Positions 24,701 to 36,660 of a stretch of DNA of 64,000 bases are shown one piece after another. Every line of letters starts with the position of its first letter. Position 1 is the stretch's first letter. The DNA is from Magnaporthiopsis rhizophila (taxonomy: Eukaryota > Ascomycota > Sordariomycetes > Magnaporthales > Magnaporthaceae), in assembly GCA_003049465.1 (NCBI GenBank), contig PYSS01000071.1, positions 1-64,000 on the forward strand, given 5' to 3'. The position numbers and the translations under genes are program-made. The notes under the pieces are model-generated. The model searched no databases. It had not been told where the DNA came from and worked only from the letters and a program-made list of their open reading frames with translations.

Positions 24701-26236
24701 TTTGCCACCAACCTTGGTAGTGGCGCGTAGACGGACTTGTCCCAAACTGCTTCCGAACCGCTCTTCTGCATCCCCCAGGGGGGACGAACTCGACGGCCAT
24801 ACACTGGTATTGGAGCGGACTGAACCGTTGGGTGGGCCGGTGAGGCGAGGCTGCCTTTTCACCGCTGTTTGAATGTGTTCAGCCATAAAACTGACCCCGA
24901 TATTCACTGCAAAATCGCCATGTGTCTCACATATACCTCACTTATCCGGACACCCGGTAATGGTGTGCGGTTGGGCGCAGCCACTCTGACCTGTGGCAAG
25001 AGTCCACCTCTTGCATCATGCCATATAGCCCACCACCTCCACCACCAGCACCGGACTGAGCATCTAACTCCACTCACAGGAAAGCGGGCATGCATGTGTT
25101 TGTGCAGTGAGCCGTGGCCCAGTCTTGTCATTGAGGCTTGTGTGCTCCCGCCGCGGCTGTTGCCTCCTCTGCCGTGCCACGCTCTCCCCCGGGGCTGACA
25201 CGCGTCGAGTGATGACAAGAAAAAAAAAGAAAGAACGCCTGTCTGGCGCACATCGTCCGCTTCGGTGCAGATCGATCGATCTCTTTCCTCAATCGGGTCC
25301 TTCGAGCTGGGGAAGTTGCCAATTGGGCCTCAATCCTGCAAATGTCTTTCTTGCCTCTGCCCTGCTGGCTGCAAGTGCTGGGCTGGCAGGGCTGGCACTG
25401 CTGGCTTAACGGCACAGTGCCCGGTTGGGTATTGCCGTCAGGGCGGTGGCGGCGCCTGCCTGGCCTTCGGTTGGCTCCAGCTTGGGCTCGGCTCAGGGCT
25501 GGCCAGAGGGAGGAGCGACCAAAAACTGCCGTCAATCTTGTTGGGCAGGCGAATGCGTGCATGTAGCACCGCATGTCGCTCCACGCGAATGTGATGGATT
25601 GCACATAAACAAACATGCGTGCGCTTCTTGCATTATGGCCTAGAACCAAGTGCATCTTCGGTCTTGAACAATTTCGGACGTGAACTCGTCCTCGATCTTC
25701 CAGCTGCGTGATACCTACTTTGCCCTATCGCGACTCCAAACAGACCGGATCGTGTTCTAGCCTCAGACCCTCAGACCACCCCCCTCCCCTGTCTCGCCGC
25801 GGCTGCCCGCACTCACCTGCCGTTCAGTCGCCCGCAGCACTGAAAAGGCAGCCACGCCCCGCCGCCACAGACCCTCATCCAACTTGACGGCAGCAGCAAC
25901 GTTGACCCGACTTCCTGTCGCGTGTCTGGCGGCGCCTGCCCTCGCTGACGGCTCGATTGCAGCGGGCTCCATCCCTAGCCGAGCGGGCAGGAACTGACCG
26001 GCGGGGAGGAGTTAAGTAGCGAGCCGAGCTAGAGCAGAGTTATTGAAGCAGACCTTCATCGCCAACAACAACAACAACAGACGTCCGAAATCATCGTTCC
26101 GATTTTCTCCCCAGCCACCCTGCAGCTCGATTTTGGCCGCGCGTGTTTAGCTCCCCAGCCATTGTTCTGTCTTTCTTTTTCCAATCGTCTATTTTGGTCG
26201 CGTGTGTTTAGCTTCCCAACCATTGTCTGTCTCTTG

Positions 26237-26282
<46 letters not shown>

Positions 26283-26400
26283 CCCAATCGTCTCACAGCC
26301 CGAGCCTGGCCTCGCGTGTTTAGCTCCCAACCATTGTCCCGTCTTTTCCATTCATCCCACGGCCCGAGTTTGGTCTCGCGTGTTTAGCTCCTTGCTTGAT
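21712..26400. other. 4.7-kb gene-poor region upstream of the tyrosinase and ssk1
   Basis: I see no supportable gene. The right end is the ssk1 5' leader with a 44-base T tract and repeated segments (listed separately). Composition is mixed, with AT-richer parts around 22.3-23.5 kb. Longer frames (for example near 23.5-24.2 kb and 25.1-25.7 kb) overlap on opposite strands and show no recognisable motif. Confidence 0.5.
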
Positions 26401-26403
26401 ATG
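26131..26403 (+). repeat. Imperfect direct repeats in the ssk1 leader
   Basis: A segment with core CGTGTTTAGCTYCC, mostly preceded by TGGYC and followed by AACCATTGTC, recurs four times, with TGTTTAG starting at 26144, 26205, 26317 and 26381. The spacings are 61, 112 and 64 bp. The longest spacing contains a 44-base T tract (26239-26282). The last copy runs directly into the start codon at 26401. Confidence 0.8.
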
Positions 26404-29400
26404 GGAGAGCTCGCAAGCCGCATCAGAGCCAAGTTCAAGAGACGGGCCTCGGCCTCGCCCTCAATTGAATCGCCAACGGATAGCAACAGACACAGTCCGC
26501 CCGCTGGTCGTCCACGGTCCCTCGCTGGCATCCAGCGTCCCGCCTCCTTCGCCGACAGGCTCCCATCCAGCCGCAGTAACCACACCGACAAGTGGTACAC
26601 CACCAACGAGCATGTCCTGTCGCCCTTGATTCCGGACCAAGAGCCAAGAGCTGCCCCCCAGCCGCTGCAACAGCCCCCACTCCTGTCTACCGTGACACCA
26701 GCACCAATACCAGCCTCAGCCCCAGCCTCAACACCAGAGCCAAAGCAGGAGCTTGTGCCCGCCACAAGAGACGCGAAGGAGGAAGCTCGACCAGCCGCTA
26801 GGGGGCAGTCTTGCCCTGGCGTGCAGCCAGAAGAAGCAGCAGACACAAGTACCCGAGACCCAAGACCTGAGCCAGAGCTCCAGCCAGAGCCAGAGCCAGC
26901 ACAAGCACAACCAGCAAAAGCACAGCAAGAACCTGAGCCTCAGTCTGAGCCTGAGCCAAAGCTCCCAGCTACGATGTCTGCTTCTCGAAGCCCAGCTGGA
27001 CTGGCAGCAGTCACAGCAGACACTGCGCCGGTTCCCGACGAACAGGAGCTCTGTCGAGACTATATAAATGTTAATGGTAATAGCTACTCCGTCCCAGCTG
27101 GAGGCTTGGGCAAGAAGCCCGGCGAGCAAAACAAGTACAATCAGCAGAGTTTGCCAGCATCGGCCGACGTCTTTGCGCCGGCGACCTCGGCGTCAGCTGA
27201 CTCGGCCGAGCAGCGCCAGCGCCAATCGAGCGACTCAGGTTCAGATCGTGCCGACCTGCGCGCCAAGGACAAGACGGGGAAGGACCAGCAGCCGTTCCTT
27301 CCCAGCATCAACGAGCATCCGCAGGATCTCGCGACCGACACGACCGACTCTACGGCCATCACGACCGACGATGACGATTTGCCCCAGTGCTCCTACCCTG
27401 CGAGCCCAGGCAGCGACAGCGGCGCGCCTACCCCAAAAGCCCCAACCGTCGCTTTCTCGTCCACATTCACGTCCCCCGATCCCGACACCACTCACGAACT
27501 GCGCACCATTGCAGAGACACAAGCCAACCAGATGAACTCGTCGACGTCTTCTGTTCCCGCGCGCCATTCACTGGTCCTGCCCCTCGCAAGCTCTGCGACT
27601 GAAATCCCCGGTGCCGCACGGCGCCCTTCGTCCACGTCACACAGCAACGCGAATCCCCAGCAGCATTCCCCCACGGCCCCGCCACCGGCTGCCGCTGAAA
27701 TGCAGGCCATGCAGCAGCTGCTCCAGGCCATGCTCGGCGGAGGCGCCCGAGCAGAGGAGCCCGTCGGAGTGAACGGAGATCAATTGCCTGCCGTGCCGAG
27801 CAAGAACAAGAACAGGGTCTGGGTCAGGCGTCCCAGCGCCTCGGCGACGCTGATCCACATTGGCGAGACCGATGTCGTTGATGATGTGCGCGACTTGATC
27901 CTGCGCAAGTACGCGAACTCGCTTGGCCGGCAGTTCGACTCTCCCGATCTGACGCTGCGCATCATCCCTCGCGAGCACCAGCGCGAGCGTGCCCTGGGCC
28001 CAGACGAGCACATGATGCGGACCCTCGAGGCCTACTTCCCCGGCGGCCAGACCGTCGAGGAGGCCCTCCTCATAGACGTGCCGCTGCGTAGGACGCCTCG
28101 GCCGTCGCCCCGCGCCGGTGGTGTGCCGCACATGCAGATGATGAACGCCGCCGTCTACTACGGCCCGCCCTCCGAGGACCGTCGGCCGCCCGAGAACGGC
28201 ACCGACTACTTCGGCCCGGCGGTTGTCAATGGCATCTCGCTCGCCAACGGCATCGTGGCCCACCCTCACAGCATCAGCGTGATCAACACGGGCCAGATCC
28301 CGCAGGTACCCTCGCCCGGCGGAACTCGAACTCGCGCCTATAGGGATAGGCCCGATCGTCCGCGTCTCGGCAGGCAGCACACGTCGTCGCCCACGGTCCT
28401 GAACCTTTTGGGCGCTCATCATCAGCAGATGGGCGGAAACGCAAACGTCGGTACGTTGTCGTAATCCCCTCCATCGTGGTGGTGTCATCATTACCAGCTC
28501 CCTCCGCCGCGCTTCTTCTAACACGTCCATTGCCTTCACATCTAGAGCAAGCTGCTGCGTCTCCCCCGACTGCGCCGCCCATGCCGACGCCTCCGGCCTC
28601 GGATGGCACCATGCAGGTCGTCGCGACACCGCCAGCCGGGGGGCCCGCTAGGGTCGCGTCGCCTCGGCCCAATGCCGCCCGGCCGAAGAAGTCGAAGAAA
28701 TCGAATGATCACCCGAGGCTGCCGCTGGGCGTCTTCAGTGGCGGTGTGCCACCCATCAACGTGCTCATAGTAGAGGACAACCCCATCAACCTGCGACTGC
28801 TCGAGGTTTTTGTCAAGCGGCTCAAGGTGCGCTGGGACACCGCAGTCAACGGCCGCGAGGCTCTCGACAAGTGGCGCCAGGGCGGCTTCCACCTGGTGCT
28901 CATGGACATCCAACTGCCCGTCATGTCTGGACTGGATGCCACGCGCGAGATTCGCAGGCTCGAGCGCGTCAACTCGGTCAACGTGATTCCGTCGCGCCGC
29001 GCGTCTGTCGTCAAGACGCCGCCGAAGGAAGAGGATCGGCTCATCAACCACATGACAAAGTTCAAGAGCCCCGTAATTATTGTCGCCCTCACTGCTAGCT
29101 CTCTTCAGAGCGACCGGCACGAGGCACTCGCGGCGGGATGCAATGATTTTTTGACCAAGGTGGGTTTCCCTTCTTGTTCCAGTCCGTTCATTCACACCAT
29201 GATCGAGTCGGATTTTCATTGTGCTAACCTCTGGTGCTTCCCGTCGTCACAGCCCGTTAACTTCGTTTGGTTTGAGAAGAAGATCATGGAATGGGGCTGC
29301 ATGCAGGCTCTCATTGACTACGACGGCTGGAAAAAGTGGAAAGAGGAGTACGCCAGATTGCACCAGCAGGATAACGAAACCAAAAAATCGTCATCCTCGA

Positions 29401-29477
29401 AGACGAAAAGCAAGAAGAATCGCTCGTCTAGCGCCAGCACCGTGAGCGCTGGCCCGAGCAACTCGGCGGCGCAGTGA
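26401..29477 (+). CDS. ssk1: Ssk1-type response regulator of the HOG (osmostress) phosphorelay
   Basis: Terminal response regulator that receives phosphate from the histidine phosphotransfer protein and controls the Ssk2-type MAPKKK of the Hog1 cascade. Three exons (26401..28450, 28546..29159, 29253..29477) give 962 residues. The N-terminal two thirds is disordered, with PEPEPE-type and Pro/Ala/Gln repeats (about 90-200). The receiver domain starts at INVLIVEDNPIN (754-765), has the phospho-acceptor Asp804 in LVLMDIQLPVMSG, contains an insertion typical of fungal Ssk1 (SRRASVVKTPPKEEDRL), and ends with the conserved Lys-Pro rebuilt across intron 2 (FLTK|PVNFVWFEKK). I chose ATG 26401, since the frame upstream begins only at a GTG. 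A Ser/Lys-rich tail follows. Confidence 0.95.
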
Positions 29478-30210
29478 TGGCGTCCGCATCTTCGTTTTGC
29501 TCTGGTGTCCAATACCGTTAATCCCTGCCCTGTTTCAGCTCCCTGTCGCCCCCCCATCCCCTTCGAGGGCATATCTGGGTTGCTGTCACCTTCACGCCAT
29601 TATTGTTATCCCTCTTCACCCTTTCGCCCATACCTAGAGAGTCCAGGGTGCAGTTTTCCTTAGATGTGTATCGTCACAAAGAAGTGTACCTATTGTAATA
29701 AATTATAAAACATCCAGATCGCGCGTGCACCATGCTATGGGAACATTGCTCTCGACGAGCATTGCTCTGGGCGACCTCGAGATGCCGCCACGTGACCTTG
29801 TCAGTTGTGGATCATCGTTTATCCACCAAGACTGAGGGAAAAGTGGCCCGTGCCCCAAACGGTGCCCCTCCTCGGTGCCAATTCCGAGCTTCCATTTTGG
29901 CGACGAAATTTTTCTGAAGCTTTCTTTTACGCTTGAACCTCACCAGAAAAAACAGCCACGACCGCCGCCACATCAAGACGACGACGACGACGACGGCGAC
30001 GACAACTCTAGCCATTATCGTCAGAGGCCTCTTAATCTTGATTCCTTTGCCGCTGGGATTTCTGTGCACAATGGTCGAAAGACCACAGGCATTGAGCCGG
30101 TGACGCGCCGAATTATCGTGTCGCTGTTCTGCTTTCCTGCCAGACTGGCATCGACCTGCACTTGTTCTTCCTTTCCATCCTACACACATCTCCCAGCCAG
30201 TTCGCCAGCC
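29478..30210. other. Intergenic, ssk1 3' end and upstream region of the mitoribosomal gene
   Basis: About 730 bp. An AATAAATTATAAAA stretch near 29697 could serve polyadenylation of ssk1. A GAC-rich trinucleotide run lies at about 29979-30003. No gene is supported. Confidence 0.5.
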
Positions 30211-31512
30211 ATGCCTCCAAGATTACCCTCGGCGGCCTGTCAATGGCGGCAGGTCGCTGACTGCGTGTCGTTCTCCGCCTCAACCCCCGCATCCTGCCGC
30301 CTCCTTCTCTCCTCCTCAACCTACATAATACCATGCGCCGCCGCAGCAACAAGACCGTCACCATCGCCATCCCAACATCAGCAGCAGAGCAGGGGCTTCT
30401 CGGCCACGGCGGCGGCCGAGACCAGGCTGCGGCGCTACTTCTGGCACTGGATCAAGCGGCACAAGGCCGAGCTCCTCCAGACCCAAGGGCAGCCCGACAA
30501 GCCGGCTCCCGCCTACATACCTCCCCGGTTCGGGGTGCAAAACACGCGCCACCCGTTCCCGCTCAACCCGCAGTTCCAAAGCCACTCGGTCCTGTCCGAG
30601 GAGCTGCGCGAGGACATTTGGCGGAGGGTCATGGTCGAGGGCGAGCCCATGCTGTCCGTGTCAGCCGAGCTGGGCGTCGACGTCCGTCGCGTCTCGGCCG
30701 TCGTGAGGCTCAAGGAGGTCGAGAGGACCTGGATTGACAAGGTAGGCCATTGCCTCTCTCTCTCTCTCTCTTTTGTGCGCTGCCGTCTATCATTTTCCCT
30801 ACATGATGATTCCAAACAAAAATCGATTAGTCTTGAAGACATGCACCCATGGTTACAAAATTAGCTTTGCGAGCCTCTCTGATTCTGGGAAATATTTTAC
30901 TTGTTTCATACCGCTCTCTTCTTCCCCATTGCGTCAATCTTTGTCAAGCAGCTGACGCCTACAAATAAAAAAAAACAGGGAAAACCCCTCGCCCGCCCCT
31001 ACGCCAAGGCCATCATGAGCATGGTACCTCAAACATTCCCGGGCAAGAGGCACGAGCCCTTCAATGAGATACCGGTGCACACCTTCACGACGCAGCAGCT
31101 GTTCGTGCCCGTGTCCGAGTCGCGGCACTTTACGCGCGCCGACGCCGCCCTGGCCTTCAACCGGAGCATGCTCCCGGCCGACGCCCGCATCCCGCACAAG
31201 GAGCTCGTCGCCATGGAGCGCCAGGTCGTCGTCGACGGCCTGGCGCCCGTCGAGGCCCAGCAGGCCTTCCGCACCGCCACCGCGGGCACGGAGCGTGCGT
31301 TGGCCGACAGGAAGGCCGCCGTGGCCCAGCGCGACCGCGACCGCACCACCGTCGTCAGGTCTTCGCGCCGCGTCGAGTTCAGGTTCAAGGACTACAACGC
31401 CGAGATGGTCGGCAAGGTCGGCAGATCGCGCACCGCCGTCGGCTGGCGCTACGGCGCCATGCTGCTTGACCGCAAGAAGGGCCAGGTCAAGATCCCGACC
31501 GAGGTTTCGTAG
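30211..31512 (+). CDS. mrps35: Mitochondrial small-subunit ribosomal protein, Bot1p/Mrps35 (mS45) family
   Basis: Component of the mitochondrial small ribosomal subunit (Pfam Bot1p family). Two exons (30211..30741 and 30979..31512; 237-bp intron ending in AAAAAACAG) give 354 residues. The N-terminus is rich in Ser/Ala/Arg with almost no acidic residues, as in a mitochondrial targeting sequence, with a plausible cleavage around QSRGFSA. The family core includes RRYFWHWIKRHKAELLQ, IPPRFGVQNTRHPFPLNP, LREDIWRRVM, and then ARPYAKAIMSMVPQTF and HEPFNEIPVHTFTTQQLFVPVSESR (read in part here). The start is the first ATG in frame after stops. The intron falls between a lysine codon and GKPLARPY, in frame. 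Confidence in the family is high, lower in the exact orthologue name. Confidence 0.85.
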
Positions 31513-31931
31513 TTCTCACACCGGCTTGCTTGTACTTGTACCATCTTGTATCAATCGGTCTGTGGTAGACGCCGATGAGTTGCAATCAATCTGTAGCAGA
31601 TGCCGATGAATTGATGTACATGCCACCAGCAGTATATATTCGTCTGCCCACACTCCGTACGGGGAAATTGCGCAAAATACAGGGCCCTCCAAGTTTATAT
31701 ACATGCCACCAGCCATATCTGCTTCCTCGCCGACACGCCGTGGGGGTTATTTACCAGAGTCCAGCGCCCTCCAAAGTGTATCTACACGCCGTCCGTCTAC
31801 TCTGGGCTGGTGGTGTGTCCATATAGCACAAATGCTGCCCCGGGGCTCGGTGCGAATCCTCGCCCCTGAAACCAAAACTCCTCCCAGTACACCGACACAT
31901 GCATGTATGGACCTACGAGCCCTGTCTGACC
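31513..31931. repeat. Convergent 3' region with diverged short tandem duplications
   Basis: Directly after the stop, CTGTGGTAGACGCCGATGAG (about 31560) is repeated in altered form at about 31592 (CTGTAGCAGATGCCGATGAA). A unit of about 85 bp beginning TACATGCCACCAGC (31617) recurs near 31702 with many substitutions, ending GCCCTCCAAGTTTAT versus GCCCTCCAAAGTGTAT. No gene lies here. Confidence 0.6.
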
Positions 31932-33960
31932 TCAGGCGCTCGTGACGGCATAGACCTTCCTCACCTCCTCGGCGAGCTCCGCGTTGCGCCTCCAGTCCAG
32001 CGGCGGTGCATCATCGCTGGCCGCATCTACCAGCAGGTTTTTGCGCAGCCGCTCGACGGCCTCGGCGCTGAGCCCGCAGTGCTCCATGACGTACCGCTCG
32101 ACGGAGCCGTACTTGTCGCGCAGCATGGCAAGGGTGTCCAGCATCGTCTGCTTCCTGTTGTTCCAGCGAAGGGACCCAAGTTCGTCCGGGTCACCGTCAG
32201 CCCGGGTCCTGTTTTGCGCGTCCTGTCTAATCTGCCTTTTCCCCGCGCTTGCAGGATGGGATACGGCGCAGCCCGGTGCGCCAGGGCTCGGAAGATGAGT
32301 AAGTTGACGCCTATGGCCGTTGCACAGCCTGTGGCTGACGGCTGGAGCCAACGGACCGGTGCGGTGCACATGCCGCTTTGATCGGGTGCAGGACCCGGTT
32401 CTGTGCCGCGGATGGTGCCGGGATCTTGAATGCCTGTTGATAGCGTGGGGATAGATGGGGCTCAGCTCAGGATTGAGGGGAGAGGCGGAGGTGAAGGAAG
32501 GCGAAACGGGAGCGCAGCAAGCCATACTGATGCCGTCGGTTCTCCTTATCCCAAGCGACAACGCCACCGCCGCCCCGAAGATGCGAGCAAAGACGGTTTG
32601 ATGAGAGTTCATGCGACCGGCCCCCATCCGGGTACATGGCTGGCCGCTGGGCCACCAAGCCCGCCTGCCGACGTTCGTTCTCATGTGGGGGTTGGAGATG
32701 GAGTTATCAAGCGGCACAATATCAGCCACCTCAATCGCGGCAGTCAGCTGCGGAGGCGGCACAGCTGGCACTCACCAGGCGTGGACGAAGGGGCAGCAGC
32801 AGGCGGCGGGCGATGGGACTTGCATCATCAAATTAAGCCAGGAGTGGTGTTGGGGGTTATCACAGCGGGTAACATAAGCGCCAGCACGCGCGCTTAATCA
32901 CCTATGCGCCCAAGTGGACCGACCAGGGATCTGCGAGGGAGTGCAACAAACAAAGAATAACTGATGGAGACAAGGCGGCGACGAAAAGCAGACAAAACGA
33001 CTCACCGTGCGCTGACCATCCTCGCCGCCCCTGCAACGTTACCCTCGAGAGGCCCGCTTCCAGCGAGGGCCGAGACGAACTCTTGATTCCGGTGACCGAG
33101 TCCAGCCTCGGTCAGGCTGTACTCGTGCGCGACAACCTCGTCCTCGACGCCGCACAGGCTGAGCAGCACGGCACAGATGACGCCCGTCCGGTCCTTGCCC
33201 GCGCTGCAGTGTAACAGCATCGGCGCCGGCGGCTCCTCGGTCGCGAGCTGCTCGAGGATGGTGCGGAAGGGGCGGTACGGATGGTTTGCCTGCGCCCCGA
33301 CCTCCAAGATGCGCTCATAGGCGAGAACGAAGCCCTGGAGAACGTAATCAGACTAGCAGGACCAAGCTAACGGACGCTAAACAAACGGCGAAATAGGCCC
33401 CACAACGAAGAGCCGTCTCATACAACCAGGGCGTAAGGCAAAACTAGGAGAGGGAAGACGGAGCCTCCTTTGCCCTGGGCCCACTTGGAGCAGGGCGCAC
33501 AGCCTTCTAGGGGGCCGGCCTTCTTAGTTGATTTGAGAGTTGTCGCAGCCATACATTGGCATCGCATCCAGAACCAACTCACCTTCGATCCCTCCCCCGA
33601 AAAGCGACTGAAGCGCAGCGCGAGGGCCTCGGGGCTGTAGTCCTCGTCGACAAAAGCAGACAGGAGTACCCGCTCGGCGCCGTCCCACTCGACGATCTTC
33701 CCGCCGTGCTTGTCGTTGTGGCTCTCGATCTCGCTTGCGGACCGCAGGTCGTAGACCTTGGCGATGCCGAGCTCTTGCAGCTTGCCGATGCCCTCGGGAG
33801 TCAGTTTGGACGGCTCACTAGAGCGGTAGATTAGGTTGCGCCTAAACAGCTTTCCCGGATGCGCGGCCGTGGCGTAGCCGCCGAGGTCCCGGAAATTTGG
33901 CACGCCTGGGATGTCGAGGAAGGGCGGGGTCGGCAGGGAGGGGTGCAGAGAGGAGGACAT
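31932..33960 (-). CDS. Protein-tyrosine phosphatase, Y_phosphatase3-type
   Basis: Cys-based tyrosine/dual-specificity phosphatase of the Pfam Y_phosphatase3 (LptP/atypical) group. Three exons (33960..33583, 33334..33006, 32154..31932) give 309 residues. The signatures are VPNFRDLGGYAT (about 20-31), YRSSEPSKLT, the DLRSASEIE motif, and the P-loop HCSAGKDRTGV (CX5R). The C-terminal part reads MLDTLAMLRDKYGSVERYV followed by LRKNLL. Intron 2 is unusually long (851 bp), but the join SAR|KQTMLDTL keeps the frame and matches family sequence as I recall it. The initiator at MSSSLHPSLP is preferred; an in-frame ATG lies 13 codons upstream at 33999. The substrate is unknown. Confidence 0.87.
32155..33005 (-). 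other. Unusually long (851-bp) intron of the phosphatase gene
   Basis: The donor is GTGAGTCG (33005) and the acceptor CAACAG (32155). The last 600 or so bases stay open in the frame of exon 3, with an ATG at 32771. This could be chance in GC-rich DNA, a retained-intron form, or an alternative promoter. I recognise no domain in the translated intron. Confidence 0.55.
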
Positions 33961-36274
33961 GGCTGCTGCTGCAGCAGGGGGGTTCCAATGAAAAATCACC
34001 GACAGCGCCCGGCAATTTCGCTCGGAGACGCCGACGACGATGAAACTTCAAAGTGCAGCGGGCGGAAGGGCCGAAGAGTGGTGGTAGGTGAGGCTGCATG
34101 CAATGACCAAGGACACCTGTAGTTAAGGCTCCTCTAAGATGAGAGCATCGCGACCGAGGGTTTGTGGGATGGAAGAGGGGCGCTGGGGAGGAAACGGTGA
34201 CAGAAAAGGAGAGAGGGTCATGTATTTTTGAGCACGCCAGAGGCGCATGTGGTACCTGTACCCGAGGAGCCATCATGTTTGGCTTCCATGGAGCACCTAT
34301 GGCGGGCCAGGGCAGCTGCCGTTTCTGGAAGGAGAGACCTGCTCCCCAGCCCTCGCGATGAGATTTGTTCCAGAAACCGAAGAACGGGTCACGTGCAGGT
34401 CCAACGGGATTGTGGAGCCCTGTGGAGCCCATTGTCAGCAGTCTGCAAAGCGCCAGTCTGTCAGCAGCCTGTTGAAAGCTCGGAAGCGCAATTTCGGCAC
34501 AGCCATTGGGCGACTAATTGGGCGTGAGAGCATGTTTGCGGCTTAAAATTCCTCAGGCAGGCAGGCTCTCACCTCACTGCTTTTCCCCACCCTCGGGCTG
34601 TCCTGAATGCCCTTTTTGCTGTGCCTGTCCACGCTTACAGTCGTGGTGCCAATGACGTCGTCCCTTCAGACTCACGGTAAGTAATTGCCCATCGCAGGCC
34701 TCCAGCGACATGTGGCAGGGGCAGCTGCTGCGCATCAGGCATCCGCCAAGACTTTTGGGAGCTAGATTCGTTGCGTTGCCCGGCCTCGGCCTTGAGGATG
34801 TTTCTATGGAACACGCTACCTCGACGAAGCGTTCTAGCTTCCGTTGCCACAAAAAACCATTTCCTCGTTTCGTCATTTCTCGTCGTTGATCTAGTCGCTG
34901 GAAACAAGGATACGTGGACCACCTAGCATCGAGCTAGATATAGGCCCGTTGAACTAGACACTCAGCCGCTTCCCGCTGTGTCCCATCCCCCATACGGAAA
35001 TGACCGTGCCTTACAGGGCGAAATAACCCTATCGCAATGGACGCCTCAGGAATCAACATAGAGCCGCCAACCACGCATCTAGGTTCATTTCCTCAGGTCC
35101 CTTACAAGACCAAAGGGATGTATGCGATGGATGTGTGCCCGCATATGCTGGCTAAAGAGTTCTGTCACACTGCACCACATCCTGCAGCGCATCTCTTGAT
35201 CACGCCCCGCACACATGTCGGCTACTCCGCTGGCCGATTTGCACGATGCGATGCATTGCAGCAAGCTCGCTATGGGCCCCAGTGAGATGCATGCGTACCT
35301 GCACCTTAAATGAAAAATAAATAAATAAAAAAAGGCTATGCTCCACTCCTTGAGCCTCCCAGCCGAAGAACCGCTCACTCTGCCGAGGTGCCCCAACCTA
35401 ACAGAAGCCCAATGAATCTTCAAAAGAGGTGTGGCGTAAAGGCTTGGTTGCTCATTGAGTAGCACGAGCGCCAAAATCAACCGTTCACAGTACGTGTGCG
35501 GCGCGGAATGCTATAAAACGCCTCGTCCTGGAACACCCCTGGCCGTTAGGCAGGCTGGCACGCCTCCCTTCGTTTGGCTCTCCTCCGTACAATCTCTCTG
35601 TATCCCAGAAGGCCACCCGTCCTCACCGCCTTCGCGCCGCCCAGGCGAACGGGGCTAGAACGGTTGACGCCGTTAGGGAGTGGGCCGTGGCGGCACAGGA
35701 ACAGCGACTGATGCGCCGATAAACAACGCCACCCCCGTCGACCCAGTTACAACTCTAGGATGGGCGCGGGAGAGGCGCACAAACGGGGTAGGCGGAATGG
35801 CGCAAGAGTCAAGGACACGGCGACAATGAGGCGGAGGCAAAGTAGGCAATTTGCGAGCAGGTCTATCACGGCCCCAGACTTGCGTCCCGTCTAATCTAAT
35901 CTCGAGCGCGACCAGCCGAAAATGCGCCGGCAAGAAAGGAGTATGGTGACAGGGCAGAGACGGCACGGAGAAATAACAGGGGAGCAGCGGCAGAGATGAG
36001 AAGGACAAAATCAACGACAAAACAGAAGAGAGTATGGTAATGAAACAAGAAAGGGAAACCGACGCCACCACTGTGAACAAGAGCAAAACAGCCTCCTCGC
36101 GACGCCTTTCCCCTGGATTTAGCGCCTTTTTTTTTCTTGGTTTGGAGAGACTAACGCCAGTGGCTGGCTGTCAGCAGGCGACCACAGCTCGACAGACTCG
36201 TCGCGCGTGGGAAAAGCTCAAAAACGAGAGAAACTCACCCTAGGTTCTGTCCCCGCGCTCCGGCGTCCCGGCCT
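33961..36274. other. 2.3-kb gene-poor stretch
   Basis: It contains the phosphatase upstream region on the left and the 3' flank of the small Cys-rich gene on the right. The purine-rich stretch at about 35.9-36.1 kb produces a hydrophobic frame on the minus strand that I judge to be compositional. No gene is supported. Confidence 0.5.
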
Positions 36275-36660
36275 TCAGTCATGCTTCTCAAGCGTTTGCA
36301 CGGTGCAGAAGTTACATCTGTAGTGACCCCCGCAGTTGGAGTTGGGGCAGGCCGAAACAACGCTCGCGTTCAGAGGGCCATCGCGGCATTGGCACTAGAG
36401 GTGGATAGAGGAGCGTGAGCGTCGTTTTTTGAGCAGTGGAAAGCACCACGTAGAGAGATGAGTGAAGTGGATGGAAGCTGACTTACGCAGTACCAGACCT
36501 TGAAGTACCGCGACTTCGGCGGGTTGGCCATGGGGATGTTGCGCTTGTTGCGTTTCTGCTTCTGGGACGAAGAGCCCGAGGCGGCGCGCGGGGATTCTGC
36601 AGGCGTAGAGGTGGAGGACGAGGACGGCGGGGACATTTTGAACGAGTTTTGCGTTGGCAA
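36275..36660 (-). CDS. Small Cys-rich (probable zinc-binding) conserved fungal protein
   Basis: Two exons (36660..36487 and 36394..36275; 92-bp intron with a GTAAGT donor and CTAG acceptor) give 97 residues from ATG 36660, or 89 from the internal ATG at 36636. The first half is Ser/Pro-rich and disordered, then basic (QKQKRNKRN). The second half reads NPPKSRYFKVWYC, then CQCRDGPLNASVVSACP, CGGHYRCNFC and ends TLEKHD. Seven cysteines and two histidines fall in CxC, CGGHYRCNFC and similar spacings and suggest one or two zinc sites (inference). The function is unknown. The splice-built Cys-Cys pair at the junction supports the model. Confidence 0.7.

Noticed and set aside
26380..26400. Upstream extension of ssk1
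   Set aside because: The frame begins only with GTG; the first ATG is at 26401 and upstream sequence is a repeated leader.
31835..31875. Possible tRNA T-arm (GGGGCTCGGTGCGAATCCTCGCCCC region)
   Set aside because: The loop lacks the TTC core and no cloverleaf partner sequence is seen.
31932..32771. 279-residue stand-alone minus gene
   Set aside because: Its C-terminal 74 residues are the last exon of the phosphatase; the rest is intron with no recognisable domain (kept as a finding).
35673..36086. Hydrophobic minus-strand frame near 35.9 kb
   Set aside because: It is the complement of a purine-rich stretch; Leu/Ser/Pro bias is compositional and no splice partner was found.
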